DNA of 64,000 bases from Echinarachnius parma (lineage: Eukaryota; Echinodermata; Echinoidea; Clypeasteroida; Echinarachniidae), in assembly GCA_037951105.1 (NCBI GenBank), contig JBAMJV010003045.1:1-64000 (forward strand). The letters run 5' to 3'. A model generated the notes under the pieces. That model worked only from the letters and a program-made list of their open reading frames with translations. It was not told where the DNA came from and searched no databases. Positions 47,818 to 58,671 of this stretch are shown in pieces. Numbering within the stretch: position 1 is the first letter of the stretch; each line of letters begins with the position of its first letter. A program made the translations under genes and the position numbers.

Positions 47818-47971
47818 ATATCTGTATTCTACAGTTGGGTCATCGGTGTTGATTACTTCCCCCGTTGTCGTCCCCTGGTAGGACTGGGGTGTTCCAATTT
47901 AAACCACCACATCAAACAGCACAGGGAATTCCACTGGTAGATATGAAGTTAGGTCTTCAGAATCTCCTATT
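47818..47971 (-). pseudogene. Shadow copy 1 of exon e5 5' end
   Basis: About 154 bp matching 47588-47740 of e5, with one in-frame stop. Followed by a second copy 212 bp away; the intron spacer (ATCAAGRCCAAATT) is repeated too, so the duplication was tandem. Confidence 0.85.
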
Positions 47972-48029
47972 ATTCTCAAGAATACAAAGAAAACTTATGA
48001 CATTTATTATATCAAGGCCAAATTAAATA

Positions 48030-48182
48030 TCTGTATTCTACAGTTGGGTCATCGGTGTTGATTACTTCCCCAGCTATCGTCCACCAGTAGGACTGGGGTG
48101 TTCCACTTGAAACCACCACATCAAACAGCACAGGGAATTCCACTGGTAGATATGAAGTTAGGTCTTCAGAATCTCCTATTAT
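48030..48182 (-). pseudogene. Shadow copy 2 of exon e5 5' end
   Basis: About 152 bp, open throughout in the e5 frame (DSEDLTSYLPVEFPVLFDVV..). It keeps an AG before GAGATTCT where e5 has its acceptor, but no donor follows. It is probably not used as an exon. Confidence 0.82.
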
Positions 48183-48324
48183 TCTCAAGAAAAGAAAAAG
48201 AAAACTTATGACATTTATTATATCAAGGCCAAATTATGTATCTTATTAATGAATTTTGGCATTTTGTCCGCATATTAATGTATTTTGAATTATATGTCCA
48301 CATTTAAACAAACTGAACTAGATG

Positions 48325-49110
48325 GCTCTTCGACTGCGCGCAGTCGAAAATGATGCCTCCGCCATTACGCGATTTATTTATATAAAGCCCAAATCAACAT
48401 GTACACTGAATTAATTACATCAACTCAATTTTGATGGTACTCTTAGATCTTGACGGTATCACAATTATGAACTATAAGTGACCTTGACCTTTGACCTCAT
48501 GACCCCCAAAATCTAATCAGTTCATTGGCTCTCCAAGGAACGTACCAAGTTTGGTCAGAATCCGTCAATCGGTTCTTGAGATAATGCGATCACAAGCTAT
48601 TTAGGCATATATAATGAGCTCTGCGACCTTTGACCTTTGACCTCATGACCCCAAAATCTAATCAGATCATTGGCCACCTAAGTTACATACTTGTACCAAG
48701 TTTGGTCAGAATCCGTCAATCCGTTCTTTAGATAACACGATCACAAGCTATTTTTGCATATATAATGAGCTCTGTGACTTTTGACCTCATGACCCCAAAA
48801 TCTAATCAGATCATTGGCCTCCTAAGTTACATACTTGTACCAAGTTTGGTCAGAATCCGTCAATCCATTCTTTAGATTACGCGATCACAAGCTATTTTTG
48901 CATATATAATGAGCTCTGTGAACTTTGACCTTTGACCTCATGACCCCAAAATCTAATCAGATCATTGTCCTCCCAAGTTACATACTTGTACCAAGTTTGG
49001 TCAGAATCCGTCAATCCGTTCTTGAGATAACGCGATCACGAGAACGGGACGTACGGACGGACGGACAACCCGAAAACATAATGCCTCCGGCAACCTCGTT
49101 ACGGAGGCAT
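48325..49110. repeat. Tandem array of about 150-bp units with ATGCCTCCG ends
   Basis: Four units share ACCAAGTTTGGTCAGAATCC, GCGATCACAAGCTATTT and TTTGACCTCATGACCCC. The block starts near GAAAATGATGCCTCCGCC and ends AATGCCTCCGGC..ACGGAGGCAT. It is the form of a common invertebrate repeat, not a gene. Confidence 0.8.
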
Positions 49111-49262
49111 AAAAACTGTAGAATGGGAAATAAAATACCTCAACCACACATGGGGAACCATCCAGAGACTGGCCCAGGATTGGAAGGAGTGGAAGACTTT
49201 TGTTGCTGCCCTATATGCCAGGAGGCATAACGGGCAGTAAGTAAGTAAGTAAGTAAGTGATT
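49111..49262 (+). mobile_element. LINE 3' end with (TAAG)n tail
   Basis: The frame WGTIQRLAQDWKEWKTFVAA followed by LYARRHNGQ and a stop is the usual end of a non-LTR reverse transcriptase ORF. An AAGT/TAAG microsatellite tail follows (49230-49258). 5'-truncated. Confidence 0.7.
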
Positions 49263-49715
49263 GAATCAAACTGACAAGAAAAACATGTTGAAATTCCCAA
49301 AGTGCTAATCATCCTTACTACAGTGCAACTGAAAATAATTTACAAATAACACACAACATTGTATGATGTTGGTGAAAATGTGTTTTTTCTGGATATAATG
49401 TTAGTAAGTGGTGTGTGCTGTAAATTCTAAAGATAATGTAGGTTAACCAGGTTAAATATACACCAATGACAATAACTTATTTTACAAAGGTTGGTCAAAT
49501 TAATAATGAATTACAACTTGCATTGTAGTTCCTAGGTAACTCCTAAAAACAGGAATGCCAGGGAGCTACCAGTTGATAGCATGGAAACTGAGTCATGGCT
49601 CACGATATCTAAATTTCTAAGACCTGACTACAGCTCGCATTTTTGCTCGCATTTTTGCGAGTTACAATTAATACACACAAATGCCATAGAGCATTAAAAT
49701 CCCTGGCAAGATTAC
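49263..49715. other. Intron e4-e5, 3' part
   Basis: AT-rich intron, nothing recognised. Confidence 0.5.
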
Positions 49716-49898
49716 CTGAGAAGCTTCTTAACCACACTTCTCCAATGTCCTCCAGCACAGCAACAAGCAGGTTTTGGTGTGCGCTACTAACATAGTTGTG
49801 AAAGAAGATCTGTACTTCATACAGTCCCGCTAGACTGTAAGTGTGATTCAGGGAGAAATTCCCAAACTCAGGATCATAGCTGATTGGTAGAAACACAT
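49716..49898 (-). CDS. Polycystin/REJ-like exon e4 (PKD repeat)
   Basis: 183 bp; acceptor TTTCGCAG|AT, donor CAG|GTAATC. Reads VFLPISYDPEFGNFSLNHTY, then SLAGLYEVQIFFHNYVSS and LLVAVLEDIGEVWLRSFS. Second half of a PKD repeat that begins with DYGDGYID in e3 (HTYxxxGxYxV signature). Confidence 0.9.
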
Positions 49899-50430
49899 CT
49901 GCGAAATGTCCAGGTGAAAAAATTGGGAAAATAAAAAGATACTGAACAGTCTCATGAGGATCGTTTAGAATATTTAATTTTAAAAATCTGTCAAAAGCAT
50001 TCATTAAATTAATGATAGATGAAATTGAAACAAAGACCTTTAAATAAAAGCATGTTTATTCTATTTTTGCACATTCCACTAAAAATGCTTTGAATAAAAT
50101 AAAACATATTGACATGAGAACTAACTAACTAACCGACAGATATATGGAGTGCTTCACGATAATTTCTTATTTTTAAAACTAAAGGAAACAAATTCAGCCC
50201 ATAAAAAGAGTAAACAAAGGTTAAACAAATAACAATTAATTACATGTTTGCTTTAGTATTAAAACACACTTTGAATCTTATATAAGTTTCAACTGCTAAA
50301 TTCCTTTCCTTATTTTGGAAATGAGAGATGAATGTTTGGCACTCCATAACCGTGGGTTATGTTGAAACCACCTTTGAGAATTCCTAGGGTTAGGGTATAA
50401 TGTAGAATATATGAAAATATGCCAACACAC
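49899..50430. other. Intron e3-e4
   Basis: AT-rich, nothing recognised. Confidence 0.5.
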
Positions 50431-50685
50431 CAATATATCCATCACCATAATCTACATCACAGAATACATCCGTTGGAAAACGTGTTTCGTTGAAGCCAGC
50501 AGCATCTGTCGGAAGTGGGGAGGTTGTGAAGTTGACCTTGAGCTCCAGATAATACTCTTCAGGGAAGCGCATCGGTGAATTGGCAACAACATCAAATTCT
50601 CTTATGGGGTTCTCCACAATAACTATAGCTGACTCCGACTCCTCGTTGATCTCATGATAGATTGTAGCGGTTACAGTATAGTTGC
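50431..50685 (-). CDS. Polycystin/REJ-like exon e3
   Basis: 255 bp; acceptor TCCTCAG|GC, donor TTG|GTGTGT. Reads NYTVTATIYHEINEESESAI, then VVANSPMRFPEEYYLELKVN and FCDVDYGDGYI. It finishes one PKD-like strand set and opens the next. The donor is a weaker GTGTGT, but the phase is right. Confidence 0.88.
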
Positions 50686-51051
50686 CTGAGGAAGAGATTG
50701 ACCATAACATAAATCTTGAATGCTTAAGATTGTTTACGCAAATATGAAATCACATGGAATAAGAATAATGTGTAGAAGTTATGATGAGAATAAAACATAA
50801 GATGAGAATAATATAAGGGGGAAAAGTTTGTTACCTAGTTACTCTTACTCAAATCATAGTGGATAAGGTACAGTATGCCTATCTGTTGCTAAGTAAAGCT
50901 GTATGCCTAATTCCTGTTCAGAACACTTACTTGATAGCTTTTTGTTAATGTTTGTGTAACTGTCAAGGTGAAAGACTGCCCTCAGTGGAAATAATTCAAC
51001 AGCTCATAACCAGTTTCAAAATATTTACTGTGAAGTGTAATACTGTAATAC
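50686..51051. other. Intron e2-e3
   Basis: AT-rich, nothing recognised. Confidence 0.5.
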
Positions 51052-51289
51052 CTGGTTGGAATATGTACAACCACACCTCGTCCACTTCATCTGGGTTTCT
51101 GGCCTGGCGATAGGTGTCGAAGAAGAAAACTACCTCATCGCCCAAGAAGAAATCTACACTGGTGTAGGCCGAGTCCCTTGCCATCCACTCAATCAAGGCA
51201 GGCCAGCCCGATTCAGCAGCTATTGAACCAATGAATGGCTCTGATGTCTGGATGTAGGATGCACTGAGGTAAAACATGAGTCCTTTCAC
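51052..51289 (-). CDS. Polycystin/REJ-like exon e2
   Basis: 238 bp; acceptor TATCTTAG|GTG, donor CAG|GTATTA. Reads VKGLMFYLSASYIQTSEPFI, then ARDSAYTSVDFFLGDEVVFF and DEVDEVWLYIFQP. Beta-rich PKD-like sequence continuing into e3 (QPGNYTVTATI). Confidence 0.87.
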
Positions 51290-51710
51290 CTAAGATAAAT
51301 CATTTATGAAACAAGAAATTGTTTGAAATTGTAATTAACAATAGTTTGTCATAGGTTTTGTAGAATAATCTTTAATGAACTTGCAATCTGTATTACTGCC
51401 ACTTGATGTTTTAATGTATTTTCAATGAGAGCAGTGTCACAGTTTTACTAATATAATAAAATGGTTTCTATGATAACATTTTCAAATACAATGCAGCTGT
51501 ATCTGCATCAACATAATATAAATATTCAAGTTAAAGAAAGTGTTCCTTTTTTCATATAATATTAATAGTATTTTATTCAACAAAATGTCACATTTGCAGA
51601 GCTCTACAAGCTGAATTGCAGTGTCATGTGAAACGATATTTACAAACATCAAAATAATGAAATCACAAGGTGTAAAGATATGACAATGATTAGAGATGGG
51701 TTATACATAC
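51290..51710. other. Intron e1-e2
   Basis: AT-rich, nothing recognised. Confidence 0.5.
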
Positions 51711-52321
51711 CAACTCTACGAGCTTGAGTTCTGATTCACAGTACACTGCGGTAGCATTGGCTTCACTGTATGATGTCACTGAGACTTTGTGAATTCCCAA
51801 TCCAATAATATACTGCAGTTCCATAGGAAATGGGAGACTATCTAGCGGTACAGCATAGAGCTCCTCATTCTCCAGTGGACCATAGGAGAAACTTTCTTCG
51901 AAGACTGAATGACCATCAAGTGACATGTAGTAATACAGAGGATCTTCAAAGTTGTAATGGTAAAAGACCAGAAGGTTTGACTCTCCCAGTAGGTAGATGT
52001 CATAATCGTAAGTTAGATTGACGCTCCTGAATGCGCAGATTTCATAGTGAATCTGGGAGTACACCAAAACTTCTGAATAATAACCATTGAGGTTGCCAAA
52101 TGTTTCACAGACGGTTTGGATGAAATATGCTGCAGGACTGTCATAGCTGTGGGTGATTGGTCCCTGCTGCAGTTCAGATGCATCTGTTAGGTAAACTTCA
52201 CCATCACCGAAGTCCCAAGAGCACAGGATATCGGGGTAAGATGTGAAGTCTGTCACAAAGTTGATTCCAAATTTCTGATTTACAGCAGCCAGTGATGGTG
52301 TCGTCACAGAAAATACATCAT
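51711..52321 (-). CDS. Polycystin/REJ-like exon e1 in window (PKD repeat)
   Basis: 611 bp; acceptor TTCTAACAG|AT, donor TTG|GTATGT. It opens with two bases of a split codon, so an exon upstream (beyond the window or unseen) ends one base into a codon. Contains a PKD repeat: CSWDFGDGEVYLTDASEL, ITHSYDSPAAYFIQTVCETF. A second beta-rich region follows (YEICAFRSVNLTYDYDIYLL). Its 5' third is echoed by four or five decayed copies upstream. Confidence 0.92.
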
Positions 52322-52502
52322 CTGTTAGAAAATAAATGAGAACAAGACATACAATTTTTACTTAGCATGATGCATATTCATTCTTTTTAGCACAATTCAC
52401 TTTTTTCATAATAGGAATCAATTTTAAAAAGCATGTTCTTGAGCAACAAAATTTAACACTAACTTACCAGGGGTACAAAATGTGTTGGCCAGTAAAACAT
52501 AA

Positions 52503-52737
52503 GATCTGTATGCTACAGGGCTGCTAATGTCATGTGAGTAATACGCCCCTGGTGCAGTTCAGTTGTGTAAAATATATATATGTTGTTAAAGTGGTCCATT
52601 ACTGAAGACCACTCTCAAGAGCACGCATATCAGGGTAAGATGTGAAGTTTGTCAGAAAGGTGATTTCAAATTCCTGATTTACAGCAGCTAGGAACAGTGT
52701 TTGTTCATAAAATACATCATCTGTAGGAGCTTACAGA
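52503..52737 (-). pseudogene. Shadow copy of exon e1, with inverted twin
   Basis: Matches e1 sequence 52100-52325 with indels (GTAAGATGTGAAGTTTGTC, GATTTACAGCAGC, AATACATCATCTGT). Part of it (about 52546-52690) is repeated in inverse orientation at about 52738-52868. Confidence 0.78.
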
Positions 52738-53640
52738 AATTTGAAATCACTTTTCTGACAAACTTCACATCTTACCCTATTATGTGTGCTCTTGGGACTT
52801 CAGTAATTATTTGGACCACTTTAACAACATATATACTTTATGCAACTGAACTGCACCAGGGGCTTATTACTCACAATTCCAGATAAATTTACAGCAGCTA
52901 GGAACAGTGTTTGTTCATAAAATACATCATCTGTAAGAGAAGAAAGCGTATACCATATGATTCGAGATTGTCCAAGTTATTGTTATTTCTTTTTTTTCAC
53001 AAAAAAGGAATCAATTAAGCACATGATTGTTAAAACAAGGTTTAAAATTAACTAATCAGGATACAAAATGCCTTGAAGTTGAACAGTAAAAGAAGATAAT
53101 TCAAGATATATCTGTATGCTGCAGGATTGCAGTTCAGTTATAATGGTTGACTTGGAGAAGTCCCAAGAGCACACGATATCTATGTAAGATATGAAGTTTG
53201 TCACAAAATTTATTGCAAATTGTTAATCCCTTTAAAGTTAGCAAAAACTGAGGGTGTGTTACTAAAATACCTCTTCTGATTTAAGGAAAAAAACAAAAAT
53301 ATTGTGATTTAGTTTGTTGCAATTGACTTGAAAATGTATTATTAATTATTAACATGCCTAGAGACAATATTCATGTGCAATAATTATTGTGCATTTACAA
53401 AATGTATCATCTAAGCACATTCATTCCTACAGAAAAATCTGTAATAACTTTCATAATCTTGGGTGTCATTCTATGTTTCACACAGATTGCAGATAGTTAG
53501 TAGGGAGTGAGAATACTGCTGATGTAGTTCAATTTCATGTTTTAGGTACTTGGTGCCATCATCGTAGTACGAGGCATGAGCAAGGAATATCCATGTAAGA
53601 TATGAACTTGGTCACAAGGTCAACATCATTTGTGCAGTGT
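52738..53640 (-). pseudogene. Further e1 shadow copies
   Basis: Inverted piece 52738-52868, direct piece 52883-52936 (GCAGCTAGGAACAGTGTTTG and on), an older piece about 53090-53280 (GTCCCAAGAGCACACGATAT), and a faint one about 53520-53640. None keeps an open frame. Confidence 0.65.
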
Positions 53641-53659
53641 TTCACTCACCATTTGTTAA

Positions 53660-53817
53660 AGGTAGTTCAGATTCGTCAAATGAGATGCGCGGCGCCATCT
53701 TGCATACGCGTTGCGCACGGTGCGTAATGCACGTTAGCTCAGTGTCATGCGGTGCGCGCAAACTAACCCAGTTCAAAATGGCGACCCGCTATGTAGCATC
53801 CCCACGCTTGATGCCCT
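53660..53817. mobile_element. 158-bp MITE, TTAA target, copy 2 (inverted)
   Basis: Same unit as 6579-6736, opposite orientation, same length, with TTAA at 53656-53659 and 53818-53821. Only a few substitutions seen by eye. Confidence 0.88.
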
Positions 53818-53884
53818 TTAATACCCTGGACACTGCCCCTGGTAATTACATTATACACATCTGTGACAAGGCTGTGTCAAAGGA

Positions 53885-54120
53885 GATTATTTATTATTAT
53901 TATTAGTAGTATTTAATCAACCGAAAAGCATACTAGTTAGTACAGTGCAAAATACAACACAAATAACAATAACAACTGATACAAGAGAAAATAGGGAGAA
54001 GCAGTATGTGGGACTGGGTTCACAAAAGCGAAGTTCATCAGTGTTGCCCTAGCCCTAGGGCATGTGGACCAGCACACACTGGTTAACCACATGTATTGAA
54101 AAAGAAAATTAATTGATAAA
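53885..54120 (-). repeat. Probable LINE 3' tail with (ATT)n
   Basis: (ATT)n followed by AGTACAGTGCAAAATACAAC-type text. The layout equals that at 56565-56780 and is usual for a minus-strand retroelement 3' end. Weak evidence. Confidence 0.35.
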
Positions 54121-55085
54121 ATGATTCTTTCAACAAATGTGGCTCATAATCTGATTTATATACATTGCTAAATGTGATATGGCAAGATCACAATTCACAA
54201 ATTATAACCTAACATGAGTTATACATAGAAAAAATGCATTTGGTATTCGATATCACGATAACAAGGAAATCACGCATTTACTTCCGTTCGATCGCCATAA
54301 AACTTAAGACAAGTGACTATTATTTATTAATATGATACTGATAGAACCCAAACTCTTTAAAATTGTAAAATACAAAAAGCCAAGTTGCCTATTAAATAAA
54401 TGCAGCTTAAAGTCATACCTGTAAAGTGTCCAAATCCACGAAAATTACTTGGAGCTTCCTCGTTTCTCTTCTACCGTGTTGTTTAGCTTATGGTAAAAGA
54501 AGAATAAAATAGGGTTTGATTTTTTCAAATGTCCCTTTAGTATGAAGATAATTATCATTTAAATCTTTTATTTCAATCACGTTGATTAACGCTTTTGATA
54601 AAAAGTACAATTGTCCTAGCTGAGAACGTCCGCATGCAGCACCGTGAGAACATTCCGGAGATTGAACTTTGAGCCGAGCGAGTGCAAATTCCATGAATTC
54701 TGTACTACGTGTGTAAACATACAAGGGTGCGAATATCTCAAACGGATCATTCATTACTGCAACAAAATGTATGGCAGACCATCAGTATTCGGTGATAAAA
54801 TATGAACTCGATATTCGTTTTTTTCACTAGGTAAACAGTGTTCGTTTTCTTTCAAACTTTCACAAATCTTTCAATTGTATTTTACAATGATATTGATATA
54901 GGATTGAAGTCTCAAATGTCATTTTGTGCAATATCTGACACTTTACAGGTATCACTTTAATGACCAGGCCCATCATCCATGGACCATGGTAATTAAATTA
55001 ACAGAGAGGATATAGCCTAGAGGACTTTAATTTAGTCAAGAAATAGGAATGTAGCCTAAATGTACTCAAAAGTAAAATAATGAAT
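54121..55085. other. Intron or upstream sequence, nothing recognised
   Basis: An 88-codon minus frame (54488-54754) has no recognisable homology or splice context. Otherwise plain sequence. Confidence 0.45.
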
Positions 55086-55251
55086 CATCATCATCACCAG
55101 GCCAGGGCCTGGCATTGATCATTCATCTTCATACAACTTTCAAGAAATCATCGTCTGAATCTGATATCATATTCAAAATCATCATCATCTCATCAACATC
55201 AACATCATCATCAATGCATCATCACCATCTCATCATCATCATCATCCATCA

Positions 55252-55303
<52 letters not shown>

Positions 55304-55376
55304 GTCACATCACCATCATCAGACATCATCATCATCATCATCATCAACATCATCATCATCATCATCATCATCATCC
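55086..55376. repeat. (ATC)n microsatellite
   Basis: About 290 bp of ATC repeats with interruptions; a long perfect core lies at about 55255-55302. Confidence 0.95.
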
Positions 55377-55471
55377 CCAAGACCCCAGATAATAGAGTAA
55401 ATGTAAAAGAAGCACTGGAAACTTAATTATTGATCTAGACTAGTAAATTAGGATTCTAGGCCGGGCGCTGT

Positions 55472-55621
55472 TACTTAGATCGACAAATCTATCGCTTTCA
55501 TGGCCTTTTTGACATTATTATTGTTATTTTCACTGTCGGCACTGTCGGCATAGAATGCCGACAGTGAAAATAACAATAATAATGTCAAAAAGGCCATGAA
55601 AGCGATAGATTTGTCGATCTA
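55472..55621. mobile_element. 150-bp perfect hairpin with 9-bp direct repeats
   Basis: Arms 55476-55540 and 55557-55621 are perfectly complementary over 65 bp with a 16-bp loop. GGGCGCTGT stands at 55463-55471 and 55622-55630, a 9-bp duplication as made by Mutator-like transposases. Four bases (TACT) separate the left repeat from the arm. Confidence 0.85.
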
Positions 55622-56302
55622 GGGCGCTGTGTGCATGCGCTGCTCCCGCCGCTCCACTGCGTTAGCCTGCGCTGCCCTTCCATTCGGCGTCTTTGACTTT
55701 GCAGATGCACTGCCTGTGCAGCAGCTGCAGCTGCAGCCCAGCTGAAAAGTTGCAGCGCGGTTGTCGACAATTTTAATCGTCTTATTCTTTGACTTTGTCT
55801 TACTGTAGTCGTTTCAATGTGAATCAAACGTATTATTTTACTTACTTGCGTTCAATACTGTAAGTCCCTGTTGCAAAATCATGAAATAAGCAACAATTTT
55901 CCGGAAGTCTGGTATGTAAATGTTTGCCATTTTGATGAGAAAACCATCCACTTTCATCCACTTTCACAAAAATTAACTACACAGCTGTGATCGATCACGA
56001 TCGATCTGATATCGATCGCGCATATTATCATCCGATCACAATTAATTGATTGATTTGACCTTGACCTAATTTTCACAAACTGACTACATGTAATTATATT
56101 CTTCATTTTTTAGATCTTTTCCCCGTGACATACCTTTACAAATGTCGGCTTCACAATACCTTTACAAGAATAAGTACAATATTGTTGTAATATTATGCTA
56201 AATCAGTTAAACTCCTTTATTGACCAATATATATAGTTTGATGGAGGGACGCATTCGTTTTTCAGTCGTAGAATCAAAATGACAGGGCTGTTCGATCCGA
56301 TT

Positions 56303-56320
56303 TGGGGGGGGGGGGGGGGG
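56303..56320. repeat. Poly-G run
   Basis: Uninterrupted G run in otherwise mixed sequence. Confidence 0.9.
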
Positions 56321-56564
56321 TTGTGTTACATTCATCCCCATCCGTCAACTGGAAACTGTTCAGACGTTTTGTAAAAGAGGACCTGTCCCTTTAAGTGCTC
56401 TCACTGTCTTACACATCACTGCCCCAGCTATAGGCGTACCCATGGGCCGAGATGGGGCACTCTCAATTTCTGATCATGATCATGATGGATGAAGCCGATA
56501 GACAAAGTATGTACAAGCGAGGGGCCCGGGCTGCATTCACATAATTTTATTATGGTAGTAAACT

Positions 56565-56780
56565 GACTTTTATTATTATTATTATTATTATTATTTATTC
56601 GGCATTTCAAACAAAGTACAATGTAACGATACAAAATGAACAGTGAATTTACAAAACAAAACATAAAAGCACTCCACGGTGAGTCTCCCCAAGCTGCCTG
56701 GCAGGAAAAAAGGAAATCTTGCATTCCTATGACCCATAGATCTTTCCTACCAACTTGAGGAGGACACCATAAATATTTCA
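56565..56780 (-). repeat. Probable LINE 3' end with (ATT)n tail
   Basis: On the minus strand the text ends GCCGAATAAATAATAATAAT, a polyadenylation-like signal followed by a trinucleotide tail, after TTGTATCGTTACATTGTACT. Likely the end of a truncated retroelement. Confidence 0.45.
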
Positions 56781-57905
56781 ATATTGTAATATATTATTTT
56801 ATCAGTCTAACACGTGGAATTCATAACAATTAATCAATACATAATAATTTTTGTTTAATTTTTAACATCAACATTTGAAAGCATTAACATAATATACATC
56901 ATATATATAGAACACCATTAATGAAAGGGCAGGTGAGTGGAGAGCGAGATGCGGAAAACAAGAATAGGGAAAGGGAACTGAGGACAAAAGGAGAGAAGAT
57001 GAGAAAGAGAATAGATGGGAAAAGGAGAGAGGCAGTAGGAGAGAGGGATATAAGACATAAGAGCTACATGCATATATACATTACATGAAAATTTGAAATC
57101 TTTCACTTTTACTTATGGCAAGAATGTACAAAAATTTTAGAAGCAAACTACTAATCAAGGCAAGAGTAATATAGTCTATTAATTATATTGCATCAACACA
57201 AGCATTGAGAGTCCTATCAATTAATTGTATAATAATACTTTTATCAATAAACATTTCATGATTTCGAACTATATTAGTGGTGCTATATAATTAAACCTAT
57301 CTTCATTACTATTATTATCGTTATTATTATTATTATTATTATCATTATTTATTATTTCATTCTACAGCGTGGGTGACCAATTTAAAAATGAAACAACACA
57401 ATCTCTATAATAATATTATTATCTATTTTATCTTATGAACTATTTCACAACAAAATGTATCAATTTCAAAATAGTAATTCAAACATGCAATTGATTTTCC
57501 AAAAATTGCTTCTCATGAGAGGTAACCTGCGTACCGTCATGATAACTCCAGTAAGTGTCAAAATAATTATATCATTAACATGTATATTAAGAGTCTAATA
57601 ATTGAATACTTATCTGATGAGTATATATAACATAACAAGTACAACATTTATTAATGTATATAAAAATAAGTGGTGTATTAAATTTCAAATTCAATGTAAT
57701 ACAACAAAACAAATCCTAATTTGTATTATCTCAATTACCAATCTAAAAGATATTTCGTTTTAGCAGGACCAAAACATTATTAACAAACAAATTGTATTAT
57801 TATAAATCGCATGTTTAATTAACTACAATTGTCACACTAATTCAAACAAGGTAATATTAAAATGTACAAAAAGAGAGCCTAGTTATTAAAAGCTTATTAT
57901 AAGAG
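56781..57905. other. Upstream intron sequence, nothing recognised
   Basis: AT-rich with a purine-rich stretch (GGGAAAGG.., 56923-57050) and an (ATT)n at about 57305-57345. Confidence 0.5.
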
Positions 57906-57911
57906 ATAGGG

Positions 57912-57999
57912 GCCATCTATAAAAGTACGCGTACGCAAATTATTGTCAAAAATTGACCCCCCCCCCCTTCTCTTGCGTACGTACTTTGCAAATGGGTCC
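57912..57999. mobile_element. Short relative of the 2637-3094 element
   Basis: GGGGCCATCTATAAAAGTAC at the left and GTACGTACTTTGCAAATGG at the right, with a C run between. Confidence 0.65.
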
Positions 58000-58239
58000 A
58001 TAGTAAAACAAAAATAGCAGCAAAGCAATACATTGCAATTTGAGATCAGTCAATATTAAGAAAAAATCGCCCTCAATAAAATAAAATAAAACCTATAATA
58101 TAGGCGGATCTGTCGACCTAGAATGTTTTTGATTAGACTGGAAATCCAATTAAGAGATGTTGTGGATTTGAAACAAATATAGGAGATGAAGGCCTATACA
58201 TCAAAGAATACAAATTAAGGGGGAGGGTGTGGGCCCGGG

Positions 58240-58259
58240 AGGGGGGGGGGGGGGGGGGG
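58240..58259. repeat. Poly-G run
   Basis: G run. A C run lies at 58618-58640 and another G run at 59439-59456. Confidence 0.9.
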
Positions 58260-58671
58260 TACGCAAATTCTATTTTGGTGGGGCTGTGCCTCAGCCAACT
58301 TCAAAACGTCAAAACGGGGGTCTTGGGAGCGGATGAGAGGGGGGAAATGTGGTTTTGGGAGCTGTCAAGCTGAGTGAGAAACAGGCTCTTGGAACTGACC
58401 AGCTTGTTTTCATAGGTCTACTGAGAGCGGCTAGTTTTACTTGAGCCTCTGAAGAGCGGGTATCTCGTTTACTTATAGTGTATAGTCTATGAGCGGACAA
58501 TTTTGAAGAAAATGAGACCCTAGCTTAACCTGGCTCCGAGACCCGGCTCCGAAAAAGGGGGTCTCCAATTGAGCGGCATATATAATACCCGTATTGCCAA
58601 TATATATACGCGAGTATCCCCCCCCCCCCCCCCCCCCCCCATCCCGAGTTTTGAAAATGGTCATATACAGG

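Larger units (their letters stand above)
2220..52321 (-). other. Polycystin-1/REJ family gene, partial (15 exons)
   Basis: Span of a host gene that continues beyond both window ends. Fifteen exons with AG acceptors and GT donors (one GC) join in matching phases to 1371 open codons. Domains of the fragment: PKD-like repeats with the W/Y-DFGDG and H-Y-G-Y signatures (e1 residues about 45-110; e2/e3; e3/e4 about 355-415; two in e5 about 430-590); REJ module about 600-1083; then a Glu/Gln-rich helical region about 1084-1371, as precedes the GPS site in polycystin-1 proteins. Family knowledge: these are large membrane receptors of the polycystin-1 group. In sea urchins REJ proteins sit on sperm and bind egg jelly; others act in ciliated cells. 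The missing 3' part should encode GPS, PLAT and membrane helices. Which paralogue this is cannot be told from the window. Introns reach 10.7 kb. Confidence 0.88.

Noticed and set aside
54488-54754. Upstream exon of the polycystin-like gene
   Set aside because: No PKD-like pattern, no convincing splice sites, and the phase cannot be matched to exon e1.
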